Counted from the stretch's first letter, positions 49,058 through 59,350 are shown. The stretch is DNA of 64,000 nucleotides from Glaciimonas sp. (GCA_012927625.1 JABBOV010000021.1:1-64000), one strand, 5' to 3'. Numbers and translations are program-made. The notes: generated by a model not told the origin, from the sequence alone.

Positions 49058-51610
49058 TTATACGCCCAGCGCTTCCAGTAAATGGGTTTCGAGCTGGATT
49101 TGGGTTCGGGCATTGTTCAGTAGCGGGCCATCGATCAGAAAAACGTCTTCGACGCGCTCGCCCAGCGTCATGATTTTTGCCATGTGCAAATTCACCTTGT
49201 ACTTCGCCAGCACAATTGCAATTGCATACAGCAAACCGTTGCGATCATTGGCGGAAACGGACAGTAGATAATACTGGCCGCGTTCGTCCGGCCGCAAATC
49301 GACAGTCGGCTTGATCGGGAAGGTGCGCGACAGACGCGACAGGCGCCCCTGGCTCGGCGCCGGCAGGACTGCCGAACTCTGCAGCAGTTCGGTCAATTCG
49401 TGTTCTATCAGGCTGATGATGTCGCGGTAATTATTGGCGAAAGTTGTTTCCGTTACAAAAAAAGTGTCGAGCGCGTAACCATGCCTGGTGGTGTGGATCT
49501 TGGCATCGAGAATGCTGAAATTCTTGCGGTCGAAGTAACTGCAGATACGGGCAAACAGATCGGGCTGATCCCGCGTGTAGACCGTTACCTGCAAGCCTTC
49601 GCCAATCGGCGCTAGCCGGCTTTTTACTATGGGTATGCGGCTGTCGACTTTGTCATACAGCGATCGGGTTTGCCATGCAATATCGGCGGCGTCGCTACGC
49701 AAAAAGTAAGCAATATCGAGTTGCTTCCAGAGCGCATTGTGTGCGTCGGCCGGCAAGCCATACAAACGCAGCGTCTTGAGCGCATTGTCCTGCCGGTTCC
49801 GAAATTCGCGATCAGCGGAAGGCGATTCGCCGCCCAGCACCCGCAACGTCAATTGGTACAGGTCTTCCAGCAGCTTGCCTTTCCACGCATTCCAGACTTT
49901 AGGGCTGGTACCCCGAATGTCGGCTACAGTCAGCAAATACAGTGCTGTCAGATGGCGCTCGTTCTTTGCCAATTGGGCAAAACTGAGGATCACATCGGGG
50001 TCCGATAAATCTTTTTTTTGCGCCACTTGCGACATGATCAGATGGTTTTCCACCAGGAAAACGATCAGCTCGGTATCTTCTTTGCTTAAGCCATGATCTT
50101 TGCAGAATTTGCTGGCATCGACTATTCCCAGCTTGGAATGGTCACCGCCACGGCCTTTTGCAATATCGTGAAACAAGGCGGCGACATACAGCAACCAGGG
50201 TTGGGCGAAGTTGCCCATCAATTGGCTGCAGAATGGATATTCGTGCGCATGCTCGGTCATCGTGAAGCGACGCACATTGCGCACTACCATCAAAATATGC
50301 TGATCTACCGTATATACATGGAATAGATCGTGTTGCATCTGGCCTACGATGCGCCTGAAGTTAGGCAGATAGCGGCCCAAAATATCGGTCTGATTCATCC
50401 GTCTGAGCGCATGCGTAATCCCTTGCGGCGCTTTCAGGATGGCAATAAATAATGCGCGATTGGCTGGCGCGCGCCGGAAACGGTCATCGATTCCGAAGCG
50501 GGCGTGCCACAGGGCGCGCAGAGTGCGCGCCGTCATGCCTTCCAGGTCGGAATGCTGCGCCAGCAGCAGGAATACTTCCAGCATTGCGGATGGACTGGCC
50601 TCAAAAGTATCGTTCTGCGCGATATCGATGAAACCATTGACTTCATTGAAGCGCTCGTTGATCGCGCGCGGATTGATCGGCAGCGGAAATAGTTGCACTT
50701 CGATGTTTTGCAGCAGAATTGTATTCAATTGGGTCACAGCTTTTGCGGCCCGATAATAGCGCTGCATCAGGAATTCGCTGGACCGGCAGGCATCGGTTGT
50801 GACGAAGCCGAAGGTTTCGGCTATTGGCGTTTGCACATCGAACAGCAAGCGGTCTTCGCGTCGGCCGGCATGGATGTGCAGGCGTATGCGGATATCCGTG
50901 AAAGCGCGTTCTTTCTGCGTCAACTGGCGCGCTTCGGTGGCCGTGATCAAGTCTCTTTCGGCCAGTTCGCGCCAGGAATTGCCCAAGCCGGCCGCTTTCG
51001 CGACCCATAGAATGACTTGCAAATCCCTTAATCCGCCCGGACTTTCCTTGCAGTTCGGCTCCAGACTGTACGGGGTGTCTTCATATTTCGCATGGCGCTG
51101 ACGCAGTTCCAGCATTTTGGCCTGAAAAAAAGTCTGCGGGTTCATCGCCGCCATGTAGCGGGCCTGCAGAAACTGAAACAGCTTTTTGTTGCCAGTCACC
51201 AGTCGTGCTTCCAGCAACCCGGTTTTAATCGTAATGTCGCCGTCGGACTCGCTCAGGCACTCGTCGATCGTGCGGATGCTGTGACCGATTTCGAGCCCGA
51301 TATCCCACAGTAGTTGCACCAGTTGTTCCAGTTTGGGGCGAAGCGATGCATCGGCACTGGAAGGCAACAACACGAGTAAATCGACATCCGAGCAAGGGAA
51401 TAACTCGCCCCGGCCATAGCCGCCAACAGCCACCAGAGACACCGAAGCCGGCAGCGCAAGCGCTTGCCAAGCTTGTATTAGTGCTGCATCGACGTTTTTG
51501 CGCAAGACCCTCAGGAGCTTGTCAGGTTTGCTGTCCGCCTGGAATGCCAGGATGGCGGTTTGCCGTTCCGACTTCAATCGTTCCTTCAGCGTTAGCGCAA
51601 GCGATACCAT
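49058..51610 (-). CDS. glnD: [Protein-PII] uridylyltransferase/removing enzyme GlnD
   Basis: 850 residues. It adds or removes UMP on PII proteins according to glutamine level. The nucleotidyltransferase motif [20 protein letters not shown] sits at 63-81; the HD hydrolase motif is in [21 protein letters not shown]; and two C-terminal ACT domains ([21 protein letters not shown] and [20 protein letters not shown]) sense glutamine. It lies 2 bp after map on the same strand and is likely translated from the map transcript. Confidence 0.96.
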   Translation of the reverse strand: MVSLALTLKERLKSERQTAILAFQADSKPDKLLRVLRKNVDAALIQAWQALALPASVSLVAVGGYGRGELFPCSDVDLLVLLPSSADASLRPKLEQLVQLLWDIGLEIGHSIRTIDECLSESDGDITIKTGLLEARLVTGNKKLFQFLQARYMAAMNPQTFFQAKMLELRQRHAKYEDTPYSLEPNCKESPGGLRDLQVILWVAKAAGLGNSWRELAERDLITATEARQLTQKERAFTDIRIRLHIHAGRREDRLLFDVQTPIAETFGFVTTDACRSSEFLMQRYYRAAKAVTQLNTILLQNIEVQLFPLPINPRAINERFNEVNGFIDIAQNDTFEASPSAMLEVFLLLAQHSDLEGMTARTLRALWHARFGIDDRFRRAPANRALFIAILKAPQGITHALRRMNQTDILGRYLPNFRRIVGQMQHDLFHVYTVDQHILMVVRNVRRFTMTEHAHEYPFCSQLMGNFAQPWLLYVAALFHDIAKGRGGDHSKLGIVDASKFCKDHGLSKEDTELIVFLVENHLIMSQVAQKKDLSDPDVILSFAQLAKNERHLTALYLLTVADIRGTSPKVWNAWKGKLLEDLYQLTLRVLGGESPSADREFRNRQDNALKTLRLYGLPADAHNALWKQLDIAYFLRSDAADIAWQTRSLYDKVDSRIPIVKSRLAPIGEGLQVTVYTRDQPDLFARICSYFDRKNFSILDAKIHTTRHGYALDTFFVTETTFANNYRDIISLIEHELTELLQSSAVLPAPSQGRLSRLSRTFPIKPTVDLRPDERGQYYLLSVSANDRNGLLYAIAIVLAKYKVNLHMAKIMTLGERVEDVFLIDGPLLNNARTQIQLETHLLEALGV

Positions 51611-51612
51611 CT

Positions 51613-52443
51613 TCAGATTGTCACTATGCTAGCTGGCGTATTGGTAATAAATGCCGGCGGCGGCGGCATGCCGGGCGATACGGTAAGAACCTCATAACCT
51701 GTTTCAGTCACCAGAATCATGTGTTCCCATTGCGCGGAAAGGCTGCGATCCTTGGTTTTGATGGTCCAGCCATCGCCCATCTCGCGCAATTCACGCCGTC
51801 CGGCATTAATCATGGGCTCGACAGTGAAAATCATGCCCGCTTCCAGCCTTTCCAGTGTGCCGGGGCGACCATAGTGGAGAACTTGCGGCTCTTCATGGAA
51901 TACTTTGCCGATGCCGTGGCCGCAGAATTCACGCACTACGCTATAACCCGCCTTTTCGGCGTGCTGCTGGATAACGAAACCGATGTCGCCCAGATGCGCA
52001 CCGGGTTTGATTTTCGCAATGCCCAACCACATGCATTCATACGTAATCAGGCTCAAGCGCCGGGCCAGGATCGATGGCTCGCCCACAAAAAACATCCGGC
52101 TGGTGTCGCCGTGATAGCCGTTCTTGATGACCGTAATGTCAAGGTTGATAACATCGCCATTCTTGAGCACCTTGTCGCCCGGTATCCCATGACATATAAC
52201 GTCGTTGACAGAGGTGCAAATGGCTTTCGGGAAAGGGGTGTACCCCGGTGGGCAATAATTCAGCGGAGCTGGAATAGTGCCTTGCACATCGGTCATGTAT
52301 TCATGGCAAAGGCGGTCGAGTTCGCCCGTGGTCACACCGACCTTAACATGGGGCGCAATGAAGTCCAGGACTTCTGCGCCGAGTTTGCCGGCGACCCGCA
52401 TGGCAACGATATCGTCAGGAGTTTTAATTGAAATAGAAGACAT
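51613..52443 (-). CDS. map: Methionine aminopeptidase, type I
   Basis: 276 residues. It removes the initiator methionine. Metal ligands occur in [22 protein letters not shown] (two Asp), [16 protein letters not shown] (His), [10 protein letters not shown] (Glu) and [16 protein letters not shown] (Glu). In most Burkholderiales map is divergent from rpsB-tsf; here that partner is absent and a repeat-bearing intergenic region leads to a P-type ATPase instead. Confidence 0.95.
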   Translation of the reverse strand: MSSISIKTPDDIVAMRVAGKLGAEVLDFIAPHVKVGVTTGELDRLCHEYMTDVQGTIPAPLNYCPPGYTPFPKAICTSVNDVICHGIPGDKVLKNGDVINLDITVIKNGYHGDTSRMFFVGEPSILARRLSLITYECMWLGIAKIKPGAHLGDIGFVIQQHAEKAGYSVVREFCGHGIGKVFHEEPQVLHYGRPGTLERLEAGMIFTVEPMINAGRRELREMGDGWTIKTKDRSLSAQWEHMILVTETGYEVLTVSPGMPPPPAFITNTPASIVTI

Positions 52444-52851
52444 AATGAGTAGCAGTAAGCGTAAATAGCTTAAGAATCGGTTAAAGCAGAATTATAAACG
52501 AGCCGACAATTATTTTCTGAGAGGCCATCTACCTTGATTGCCCCTTTTCCAATGCCTGAATTCTTTCTAAAAGCAAAATGAGGTTGAGAGGATCCTGTCC
52601 TGAAAACCAGCGGCTGGCAGGGAGTCAGATTTTGGGTTGAGAATACCCCACAGGTGTGGGGAAAACGTTTATCAAGTAGTGCAGGCACGGAGGCCTGCAC
52701 TACTTGATTTTGCGTAGGTACTAAGTCAATAAAAAATGCCAACTATTGAGCCTGTTGCGAATTTCTCCTTGTCCTTTGAATTTTGACCTTGCGCAAGCAC
52801 AGATGCGATTGTCTGCACTAGGCTCAACCGTGTCATATCCAGGGAGCTTCT
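52444..52851. other. 408-bp intergenic region upstream of map, no gene supported
   Basis: It holds a short hairpin CCCCACAGGTGTGGGG (52646-52661), the REP-like element at 52671-52708, and the promoters of map (minus) and the ATPase (plus). The minus frame 52470-52742 (90 codons) has no recognised family and spans the REP, so I do not call it a gene. rpsB, its usual neighbour, is not here. Confidence 0.45.
52671..52708. repeat. REP-like perfect hairpin
   Basis: Perfect 16-bp arms (ATCAAGTAGTGCAGGC and its complement) around ACGGAG. The core GTAGTGCAGGC is the same as at 34639-34666, giving two copies of one REP type about 18 kb apart. Confidence 0.75.
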
Positions 52852-55419
52852 ATGCGTAAAGACACTACTGACATCGACATCGGATTAACCGCGGCCGCAG
52901 CCCGGCAGCGTCAGCAGAGCGAGGGCTGGAACGAATTGCCTTCGGCCAAGCCGCACTCCCTGTTGGCGATTGCCTGGGTGGTAGTGCGCGAGCCGATGTT
53001 AATTCTGCTGGTTGCCTGCGGCAGCATTTATCTGGTTTTGGGCAGCCGGGAAGATGCGTTCATTTTGCTCGGCTCGGTGTTCGTGATCATGGGCTTGAGT
53101 TTTGTGCAGGAACGCAAGAGCGAACGGGCGCTGGAAGCATTGCGCGACTTGTCCAGCCCGCGCGCACTAGTGCTGCGCGATGGTCAGCGCCAGCGTATCG
53201 CCGGGCGGGAGGTGGTGCGGGGCGACATCGTCTTTCTGTCAGAAGGCGACCGGGTGCCGGCTGACGCAATCCTGTTCGACAGCCAGAACATGACAGTCGA
53301 CGAGTCGATGTTGAGCGGCGAATCGGTACCGGTCAGAAAGCAGGCCGGCAGCACCGAGGCCGTATTGTCAGGTGACATGTTGAGCGATGCGATGGGCGAA
53401 CCTGGCGGCGACGATTTGCCATTTCTCTTTTCCGGTACGCTGGTAGTGCAGGGCAAGGGGCAAGCGCGGGTGGTGGCAATCGCTGAACAAACTGCACTCG
53501 GTCGCATCGGCCACGCCCTTTTTGCGCTGGAAGAAGAGCCCAGCCGGGTACAGCAGGAAACTGCGCATGCGGTCAAGGTGGTCGCTTTGTCCAGTATTGT
53601 GCTGGTGCTGGTACTGGCGCTCTGGTATGCCGTCACGCGGGGGGACTGGCTCAATGGCTTGCTGGCCGGCTTGACGCTGGCAATGGCGCTGTTGCCGGCA
53701 GAGTTGCCGCTGATTCTGACGATTTTTCTTGGGATGGGCGCCTGGCGCATTGCCAAGAAACAAGTTTTGACGCGCCGCATTTCGGCCATTGAGATGTTGG
53801 GTGCAGCGACTGTACTGTGCGTTGACAAGACCGGCACCCTGACGCAAAACCGCATGGCACTGGCACAGATTATGGTCAATGACGTGGCGCATGTGTTTGC
53901 GGATGCGGCAAGCGCCATGCCGGAAAATTTTGCAGAAAATTTTCACGAAACGCTGGAGTTTGCCATGCTGGCCAGCCATCGCGATCCGTTCGATCCAATG
54001 GAAAAGACGATACAGGAAATTGGTCATAACGCGCTGGCAGGCACCGAACATATCCATGATGGCTGGACGCTGGTTGAGGAATACCCGCTTTCTCCCGAAT
54101 TGCTGGCGATGTCGCGCGTCTGGCAATCGCCGGATCGCGCGCAATACGTGATCGCGGCCAAAGGTGCGCCGGAGGCCGTGATCGATCTGTGCCATCTGGA
54201 TGCGCAGCGCGTGGCAGCTATTACCGCACAGGTAGATCAATTGGCGCAACAAGGTTTGCGGGTGCTGGCAGTAGCCAAGGCGTCGTTCCAGTCGCACGAT
54301 TTGCCGGCAATCCAGCATGATTTTGCGTTCCAATTTCTGGGCTTGATCGGATTGGCCGACCCGCTGCGGCCCTCGGTTCAGGATGCCATCAGGCAATGCC
54401 ATGATGCCGGTATCCGCGTCATCATGATTACCGGAGATTATCCGGCTACCGCACTGAGCATCGCCCGTCAAAGCGGCCTGAATGCAGCCGACGGCCTGAT
54501 CACCGGGGCCGAACTCGATACACTGAACGACGCCCAACTACAGCTGCGCCTGGCGCAGGTAAATATCTTTTGCCGCGTGATGCCGCAGCAAAAGCTGCGC
54601 CTGGTCTCGGCACTCAAAAATGCCGGTGAAATCGTCGCTATGACAGGAGACGGCGTCAATGATGCGGCGGCGCTGAAGGCGGCTCATATTGGGATCGCGA
54701 TGGGTGGACGCGGCACCGATGTGGCGCGCGAATCCGCCGCGCTGGTGTTGCTGGATGACGATTTTTCTTCGATTGTGGCGGCGGTGCGGCTGGGACGGCG
54801 CATCTTCGACAATATTCGCAAGGCGGTGGTATTCATCGTTGCAGCGCATATTCCAATTGCCGGCATGTCGCTGTTACCGGTGATGCTGGGCTGGCCATTG
54901 CTATTGCTGCCGGTACACATCGTATTTTTCGAGCTGATGATCGATCCGACTTGCTCGGTAGCATTCGAGGCCGAGGCTGAAGAGTCCAATGTGATGCAGC
55001 GCCCGCCACGGGCGTCAAATGCCAGGATCTTTGACCGCAAAATACTGATGATCGGGGTGCGCCAAGGGGTGGTCTTGCTGGCGTTGCTGCTGGCGATATA
55101 TCAATTGGCGCAATTTGCCGGTCTTGCCACGGAGCAGGCCAGGGCGCTTACTTTTACTGCCATGATTATTGGCGACATCGGTCTGATCTTCATTAACCGA
55201 TCCTGGTCGCGGCCCTTGCGCAGCGTTTTGACGCTGCCCAACCCTATTTTGTGGTGGATTGTTGCTAGCGCGATTTCGATTTTGTTGCTGGCGCTATTCG
55301 TACCGGCGTTGCGTGAACTGTTTCACTTCGGTGCATTATCGCTGACCCAGATCGCCTTGACTGCGGTAGCGCTCGCTGTGACATTGGGTGCGCTGGCCAG
55401 CTTGCGACTGTTTCGCTAG
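52852..55419 (+). CDS. P-type cation-transporting ATPase
   Basis: 855 residues. The N-terminal cation-ATPase region precedes two helices, then the actuator domain (MTVDESMLSGESVPVRK with the GES at 156-158). The phosphorylated Asp325 is in DKTGTLTQNRM; the nucleotide domain has AAKGAPEAVIDLC; the hinge is MTGDGVNDAAALKAA. About ten helices, six of them C-terminal. It looks like the P2 (calcium/magnesium-type) class, but the M4 ion site reads PAELP (282-286) instead of PEGLP, so the ion is uncertain. It is a single gene; start ATG follows GGGAGC. Confidence 0.9.
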   Translation: MRKDTTDIDIGLTAAAARQRQQSEGWNELPSAKPHSLLAIAWVVVREPMLILLVACGSIYLVLGSREDAFILLGSVFVIMGLSFVQERKSERALEALRDLSSPRALVLRDGQRQRIAGREVVRGDIVFLSEGDRVPADAILFDSQNMTVDESMLSGESVPVRKQAGSTEAVLSGDMLSDAMGEPGGDDLPFLFSGTLVVQGKGQARVVAIAEQTALGRIGHALFALEEEPSRVQQETAHAVKVVALSSIVLVLVLALWYAVTRGDWLNGLLAGLTLAMALLPAELPLILTIFLGMGAWRIAKKQVLTRRISAIEMLGAATVLCVDKTGTLTQNRMALAQIMVNDVAHVFADAASAMPENFAENFHETLEFAMLASHRDPFDPMEKTIQEIGHNALAGTEHIHDGWTLVEEYPLSPELLAMSRVWQSPDRAQYVIAAKGAPEAVIDLCHLDAQRVAAITAQVDQLAQQGLRVLAVAKASFQSHDLPAIQHDFAFQFLGLIGLADPLRPSVQDAIRQCHDAGIRVIMITGDYPATALSIARQSGLNAADGLITGAELDTLNDAQLQLRLAQVNIFCRVMPQQKLRLVSALKNAGEIVAMTGDGVNDAAALKAAHIGIAMGGRGTDVARESAALVLLDDDFSSIVAAVRLGRRIFDNIRKAVVFIVAAHIPIAGMSLLPVMLGWPLLLLPVHIVFFELMIDPTCSVAFEAEAEESNVMQRPPRASNARIFDRKILMIGVRQGVVLLALLLAIYQLAQFAGLATEQARALTFTAMIIGDIGLIFINRSWSRPLRSVLTLPNPILWWIVASAISILLLALFVPALRELFHFGALSLTQIALTAVALAVTLGALASLRLFR

Positions 55420-55522
55420 GCTGCTTTAGCAAGTTTGACGCAGAGTCGCCGGCAAACCCGTTTTTACCTGCCATGTTAATATTTATTTCAAATGCCTCTT
55501 AACTCGCAAATGGAAAAAAATA

Positions 55523-56722
55523 ATGCGCAAAATAGTACTGCTGGAAAATATTCACCCAAATGCGGCGACCCGTCTGGGCGCATTCGGCCTGACCGAAGTG
55601 GTGCAGATATCGGCTGCATTGTCGGGGCCGGAATTGATTGCCGCGCTGCTGGATGCGGATGCCGTCGGCATCCGCTCGCGCACCCACATTACGGCTGAAG
55701 TCCTGGCGGCTTTGCCTAAGCTGAAAACAATTTGCTGTTTCTGTATCGGTACCAATCAGGTCGACCTCGCTGCTGCGGCACTGCATGGCGTCCCGGTATT
55801 CAATGCACCGTTTTCGAATACCCGTTCGGTAGCCGAATTGGTGATTGCGCAGGCCATCCTGTTGCTGCGACGCATACCTGAGAAGAACGCCAAGGCGCAT
55901 CGCGGTATCTGGGACAAGAATGCGCAGGGCGCGTTTGAAGTGCGCAACAAGGTGATCGGGATTATCGGATACGGCAATATCGGGGCCCAGGTCGGCATCC
56001 TGGCCGAAAGCGTCGGTATGCGGGTGGTCTACTTTGATCCTGAAAACAAGCTGCCGCTGGGCAATGCAACGCCAGTGTTGTCGCTGCAAGCATTGCTGGA
56101 GCAGGCCGATATTGCAACCTTGCATGTGCCGGGCTTGCACAGCACTGAAAACATCATGAATGCCGAGCGTATCGCACAGATGAAGCCGTCGGCAGTGCTG
56201 ATTAATGCATCGCGCGGCAATGTGGTCGATATCGATGCGCTCGACCGCGCGTTGCGCGACAAAAAATTGGCAGGGGCGGCGATTGATGTATTTCCGGTCG
56301 AGCCGAGCAGTGGGACAGATCCCTTCGTGTCGCCCTTGCTTGATCTCGACAATGTGATTCTGACCCCGCATATCGGCGGCAGCACCGAAGAAGCGCAAGA
56401 AAACATCGGCCTTGAAGTGGCTGATAAGCTGGCGCGTTTTCTGTTGGCGGGCACTACCAAATCGGCGGTTAACTTCCCGGAAGTGGCACATCAGGATCAG
56501 GGTGCTTTCAGCCGCATCCTGCACGTGCATCGCAACGAGCCTGGCGTAATCGCTCGAATGAATCTGCAGTTCGCGCAGTTCGGCCTCAACATCGTGGCCC
56601 AGCAATTGCAAACCCGTGGTGCGCTTGGCTATGCGGTCACCGACGTCGATGGGCCGATTCCGCAGCCGTTGATCGATGCCTTGCAAAAAGACGCGGCGAC
56701 GATACAATGCCGCCGGGTATGA
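55523..56722 (+). CDS. serA: D-3-phosphoglycerate dehydrogenase SerA
   Basis: 399 residues, E. coli-type. First step of serine synthesis. NAD motif GIIGYGNIGAQVGILAESVGM; catalytic Arg in LINASRGNVVDIDAL; Glu in the AAIDVFPVEP region; His in ILTPHIGGSTEEAQENIG. A C-terminal ACT domain (RILHVHRNEPGVIARMNLQFAQFGLNIV) suggests serine feedback. It works with serB at 8.4 kb. A strong hairpin follows at 56767. Confidence 0.95.
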   Translation: MRKIVLLENIHPNAATRLGAFGLTEVVQISAALSGPELIAALLDADAVGIRSRTHITAEVLAALPKLKTICCFCIGTNQVDLAAAALHGVPVFNAPFSNTRSVAELVIAQAILLLRRIPEKNAKAHRGIWDKNAQGAFEVRNKVIGIIGYGNIGAQVGILAESVGMRVVYFDPENKLPLGNATPVLSLQALLEQADIATLHVPGLHSTENIMNAERIAQMKPSAVLINASRGNVVDIDALDRALRDKKLAGAAIDVFPVEPSSGTDPFVSPLLDLDNVILTPHIGGSTEEAQENIGLEVADKLARFLLAGTTKSAVNFPEVAHQDQGAFSRILHVHRNEPGVIARMNLQFAQFGLNIVAQQLQTRGALGYAVTDVDGPIPQPLIDALQKDAATIQCRRV

Positions 56723-56766
56723 CCTGACAAAATCAAGCGGCCGCTTTGCGGCCAAAGGAAGATACC

Positions 56767-56808
56767 GCGGCGTGTAAATATACAATGGTCTGTATATTTA
56801 CACGCCGC
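56767..56808 (+). terminator. Long hairpin after serA
   Basis: Perfect 18-bp arms (GCGGCGTGTAAATATACA and its complement) with loop ATGGTC. There is no T-tract directly after. The right arm is the first part of the 62-bp repeat that follows, so the hairpin seems to have arisen by inverted duplication of the repeat end. It probably separates serA from the convergent CoA-transferase transcript. Confidence 0.6.
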
Positions 56809-56853
56809 AATTATATTATGCGGGGACTGCCATATTATTTGGCATACTCCCTA
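56792..56853 (+). repeat. 62-bp intergenic repeat, copy 10
   Basis: GTATATTTACACGCCGCAA at the start, ATGCGG at 27-32, then GGGACTGCCA...TTGGCATACTCCCTA, in which TGCCA/TGGCA and GGGA/TCCC can pair. It lies between serA and the convergent CoA transferase. Confidence 0.82.
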
Positions 56854-56874
56854 TAAATTTCTTATTCTTACAAG

Positions 56875-58455
56875 CTAAACTGCCTGAGTTTCGGGACTCT
56901 CGAACGGCTCGGACAACAAACGAATTAGCTCGATTTCCGGTGCCGGATGGGTATGCTCCGGCAGCATGGAGCCGGTGTCGCGATAGCGGGTATGCCACGA
57001 AAATGCTTGTTCCAGCACGTGCGGCGTTTGTCCACCGCCCTGATTCGCTTTTGCCACGTACTCATTGAGCATGGCGCGGTAAGGTTCTGCCACGCACTGA
57101 TTAATAATGACCTGGGCGCGCTCGCGTGGCGCCAGACCGCGCAGATCGGCCAAACCGATTTCGGTGACCAGGATATCGACATCGTGTTCCGTGTGGTCGA
57201 CATGGGACACCATCGGCACGATGCTGGATATCTTGCCGCCCTTGGCGATTGATTTGGTGGCAAACACCGACAGATAGGCGTTGCGCGCAAAATCGCCCGA
57301 GCCGCCGATGCCGTTCATCATGTGCGTGCCCAGCACATGGGTCGAATTGACGTTGCCGTAGATATCCGCTTCGAGCGCGGTATTGATGGCGATAATCCCA
57401 AGCCGACGAATGACTTCAGGATGGTTGGTGACCTCCTGCGGGCGCAATACCAGGCGGTCTTTGTAGCGGGTGATATCGCCAAAAACTTGCTTGCTCTTTT
57501 CCCTCGACAGGGTAATCGAGGAGCCGGAAGCGAAATCGAGTTTGCCGGCGTCGAACAGGTCAAATGTGGAATCCTGCAACACCTCGGAATACATCGTCAG
57601 GTGTTCGAATGGGCTATCGACAAATCCCATCATCACCGCGTTGGCGATGGTGCCGATACCGGCTTGGATTGGCAACAGACTGTCGGTCAATCGTCCCAGT
57701 GCTACTTCCTGCTTAAAAAAATTGACCAGATGGCTGGCGATGGCAGCGGTTTCCGCGTCGGCCGGCAGGATGGTCGAGGAACTGTCTTTCTCGTCGGTAA
57801 TGACGATGGCGACGATTTTTTCGAATGGAATTTCAATTGCCGTAGTGCCAATCCGGTCATGCGGCGTCATCAGCGGGATCGGTTCGCGTTGCGGCCGGTG
57901 TTTGGGGATGAAGATATCGTGCAGCCCTTCGAGTTCCAGCGACTGGGTCAGGTTGATTTCGACAATCACTTTGTCGGCCAGAATCGCAAAGCTGGCGCTG
58001 TTGCCCACTGAAGTGGAGGGAATAAGGGCTCCGGTTTCGGTGATGGCGATGGCTTCAACGATGGCGATATCAATCGGCGCAATCTGCCTGGTGCGCAGCA
58101 TTTCAACCGTTTCCGACAGATGTTGATCGATATACATCACTTCGCCGCGATTGATCGCAGCGCGCAGCACCGGATCGGCCTGGAACGGCATCCGGCGCGC
58201 CAGCGCACCAGCCTCGGTCAATACCTTGTCGACATCGTGACCGAGTGAGGCGCCGGTTATCAGGGTAATTTTCAACTTTTCATGGCGAGCCCGGTCTGCC
58301 AGTGCCAGTGGTACTTTTTTGACATCGCCGGCGCGGGTAAAGCCGCTCATGCCAACGGTCATGCCATCTTGTACCCACTCGGCAGCAGCAGCGGCAGTGG
58401 TCACCTTGTTACGCAACAGCGGCAAGCGAATACGATCCTGATATTTTTCAAGCAT
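56875..58455 (-). CDS. Acetyl-CoA hydrolase/CoA transferase family protein
   Basis: 526 residues, two CoA-transferase domains. It probably moves CoA between acetate or propionate and succinate, or hydrolyses acetyl-CoA. Seen: VQDGMTVGMSGFTRAGDVKKVP at the start, the active-site Glu region LTMYSEVLQDSTFDLFDAGKLDFASGS, GIGGSGDFARNAYLS, and TEIGLADLRGLAPRERAQVII. The YSEVLQD glutamate and length fit the succinyl-CoA:acetate/propionate transferase group. A minus-strand hairpin with a T-run lies 70 bp before its start. Confidence 0.88.
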   Translation of the reverse strand: MLEKYQDRIRLPLLRNKVTTAAAAAEWVQDGMTVGMSGFTRAGDVKKVPLALADRARHEKLKITLITGASLGHDVDKVLTEAGALARRMPFQADPVLRAAINRGEVMYIDQHLSETVEMLRTRQIAPIDIAIVEAIAITETGALIPSTSVGNSASFAILADKVIVEINLTQSLELEGLHDIFIPKHRPQREPIPLMTPHDRIGTTAIEIPFEKIVAIVITDEKDSSSTILPADAETAAIASHLVNFFKQEVALGRLTDSLLPIQAGIGTIANAVMMGFVDSPFEHLTMYSEVLQDSTFDLFDAGKLDFASGSSITLSREKSKQVFGDITRYKDRLVLRPQEVTNHPEVIRRLGIIAINTALEADIYGNVNSTHVLGTHMMNGIGGSGDFARNAYLSVFATKSIAKGGKISSIVPMVSHVDHTEHDVDILVTEIGLADLRGLAPRERAQVIINQCVAEPYRAMLNEYVAKANQGGGQTPHVLEQAFSWHTRYRDTGSMLPEHTHPAPEIELIRLLSEPFESPETQAV

Positions 58456-58524
58456 TTTTCAATCCTTATTTATATTACTCAGCAAGGCAGTCGGCGCTGT
58501 CGTGCAAAAAAACGGATTCACAAC

Positions 58525-58550
58525 AAAAAACCCACTTCGAGAGCGGGTTT
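58525..58550 (-). terminator. Rho-independent terminator on the minus strand
   Basis: Minus strand reads AAACCCGCTCTCGAAGTGGG followed by a run of T. It lies 174 bp after the XRE-cupin gene and 70 bp before the CoA-transferase start, both on the minus strand. It may end the regulator transcript or act as an attenuator for the transferase. Confidence 0.7.
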
Positions 58551-58723
58551 AAATCTGTACTTATTGGAGTCGACGCAAAAACGAGAGCTCAGTATGTGGT
58601 CTAAACAAATTGATCGCAAATGCTAAATCTCAATGTCAGTTATTGATTTAATGAATGTTTGTAATGCCCAAAATAGAAATCAATAATAAGAAGTAGTCCG
58701 TGCATTGAGAAAAACGTGATTGT

Positions 58724-59299
58724 TTATCGGTGAATCACTACCATTAGCGCCCTGGCTTCGGTTTTGCCGGTGTTGCGGATTGCGTGTTGCTGATCGCCCG
58801 GATAACGGGCGGTGCTGCCGATTTTCAGTTTCTTCTTTTCGTTGCCGACTTCCAGTTCCATTGCGCCGTTTAGCAAGCTCAGGTGTTCCACCGTGCCGGG
58901 GTCGTGCGGATTGGATGCCAGTTCGCCATTTGGCGCCAGTGTCAATTCGTACCATTCGAATTTTCCGGCCAATTCCAGCGGGCCGAGGATGCGCATCACA
59001 TAACCGGCATGGTTGCCGGGCAGAGTAGGGGTTTCATGCGCTTCCAGGGTGCGTATGGCGCTTGCTTCCGGTGTTTGGCTGGCCAGCAATTCGCCGATGC
59101 CGATTCCCAATGCATTGGCCAAGCGCCAGGTGATGGCAATAGTCGGATTGGCTTTTTCGCGTTCGATCTGGGACAGCATCGACTTCGAAACGCCGGCCAC
59201 ACGCGATAAATCCTCTAGCGTCAAGCCACGGTCAAGTCGCATTTTTTGCAGGGTGGCGCCGATTTTAGGCGGGGAATTGGCGGGTTGATTGCTTTTCAT
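58724..59299 (-). CDS. XRE-family regulator with C-terminal cupin
   Basis: 191 residues. Helix-turn-helix at about 13-68 (LQKMRLDRGLTLEDLSRVAGVSKSMLSQIEREKANPTIA); a cupin sensor at about 110-190 (ELTLAPNGELASNPHDPGTVEHLSLLNGAMELEVG, KIGSTARYPGDQQHAIRNTG). Such proteins often control amino-acid degradation genes by sensing the substrate. It is divergent from kbl-tdh, so threonine or glycine breakdown is the likely target. ATG 59299 is used; ATG 59338 would add 13 residues. Confidence 0.86.
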   Translation of the reverse strand: MKSNQPANSPPKIGATLQKMRLDRGLTLEDLSRVAGVSKSMLSQIEREKANPTIAITWRLANALGIGIGELLASQTPEASAIRTLEAHETPTLPGNHAGYVMRILGPLELAGKFEWYELTLAPNGELASNPHDPGTVEHLSLLNGAMELEVGNEKKKLKIGSTARYPGDQQHAIRNTGKTEARALMVVIHR

Positions 59300-59339
59300 A
59301 ATGGCTTGCAAAGTTTTTGTGTTGTTAGTAATATCCATT

Positions 59340-59350
59340 ATATTGAATAT
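59340..59350. promoter_or_regulatory. Candidate operator for the XRE-cupin regulator
   Basis: ATATTGAATAT is a perfect 11-bp palindrome (ATATT-G-AATAT) in an AT-rich stretch between the regulator and kbl, about 130 bp before kbl. Site type and position are plausible for an XRE repressor, but nothing else supports binding. Confidence 0.3.

Noticed and set aside
51346-52431. 361-codon open frame on the plus strand
   Set aside because: Antisense to map and glnD, both well conserved; no domain recognised in the plus translation.
52641-52667. GAATACCCCACAGGTGTGGGGAAAACG resembles a type I-E CRISPR repeat
   Set aside because: There is only one copy, no second repeat at spacer distance and no cas gene; a single short GC hairpin is not an array.
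52470-52742. 90-codon minus-strand frame upstream of map
   Set aside because: It runs through the REP-like hairpin and has no recognised family; treated as intergenic.
55499-56785. 428-codon open frame on the minus strand
   Set aside because: It is antisense to serA, whose protein is clearly conserved; the minus translation shows no family and is a shadow of high-GC coding.
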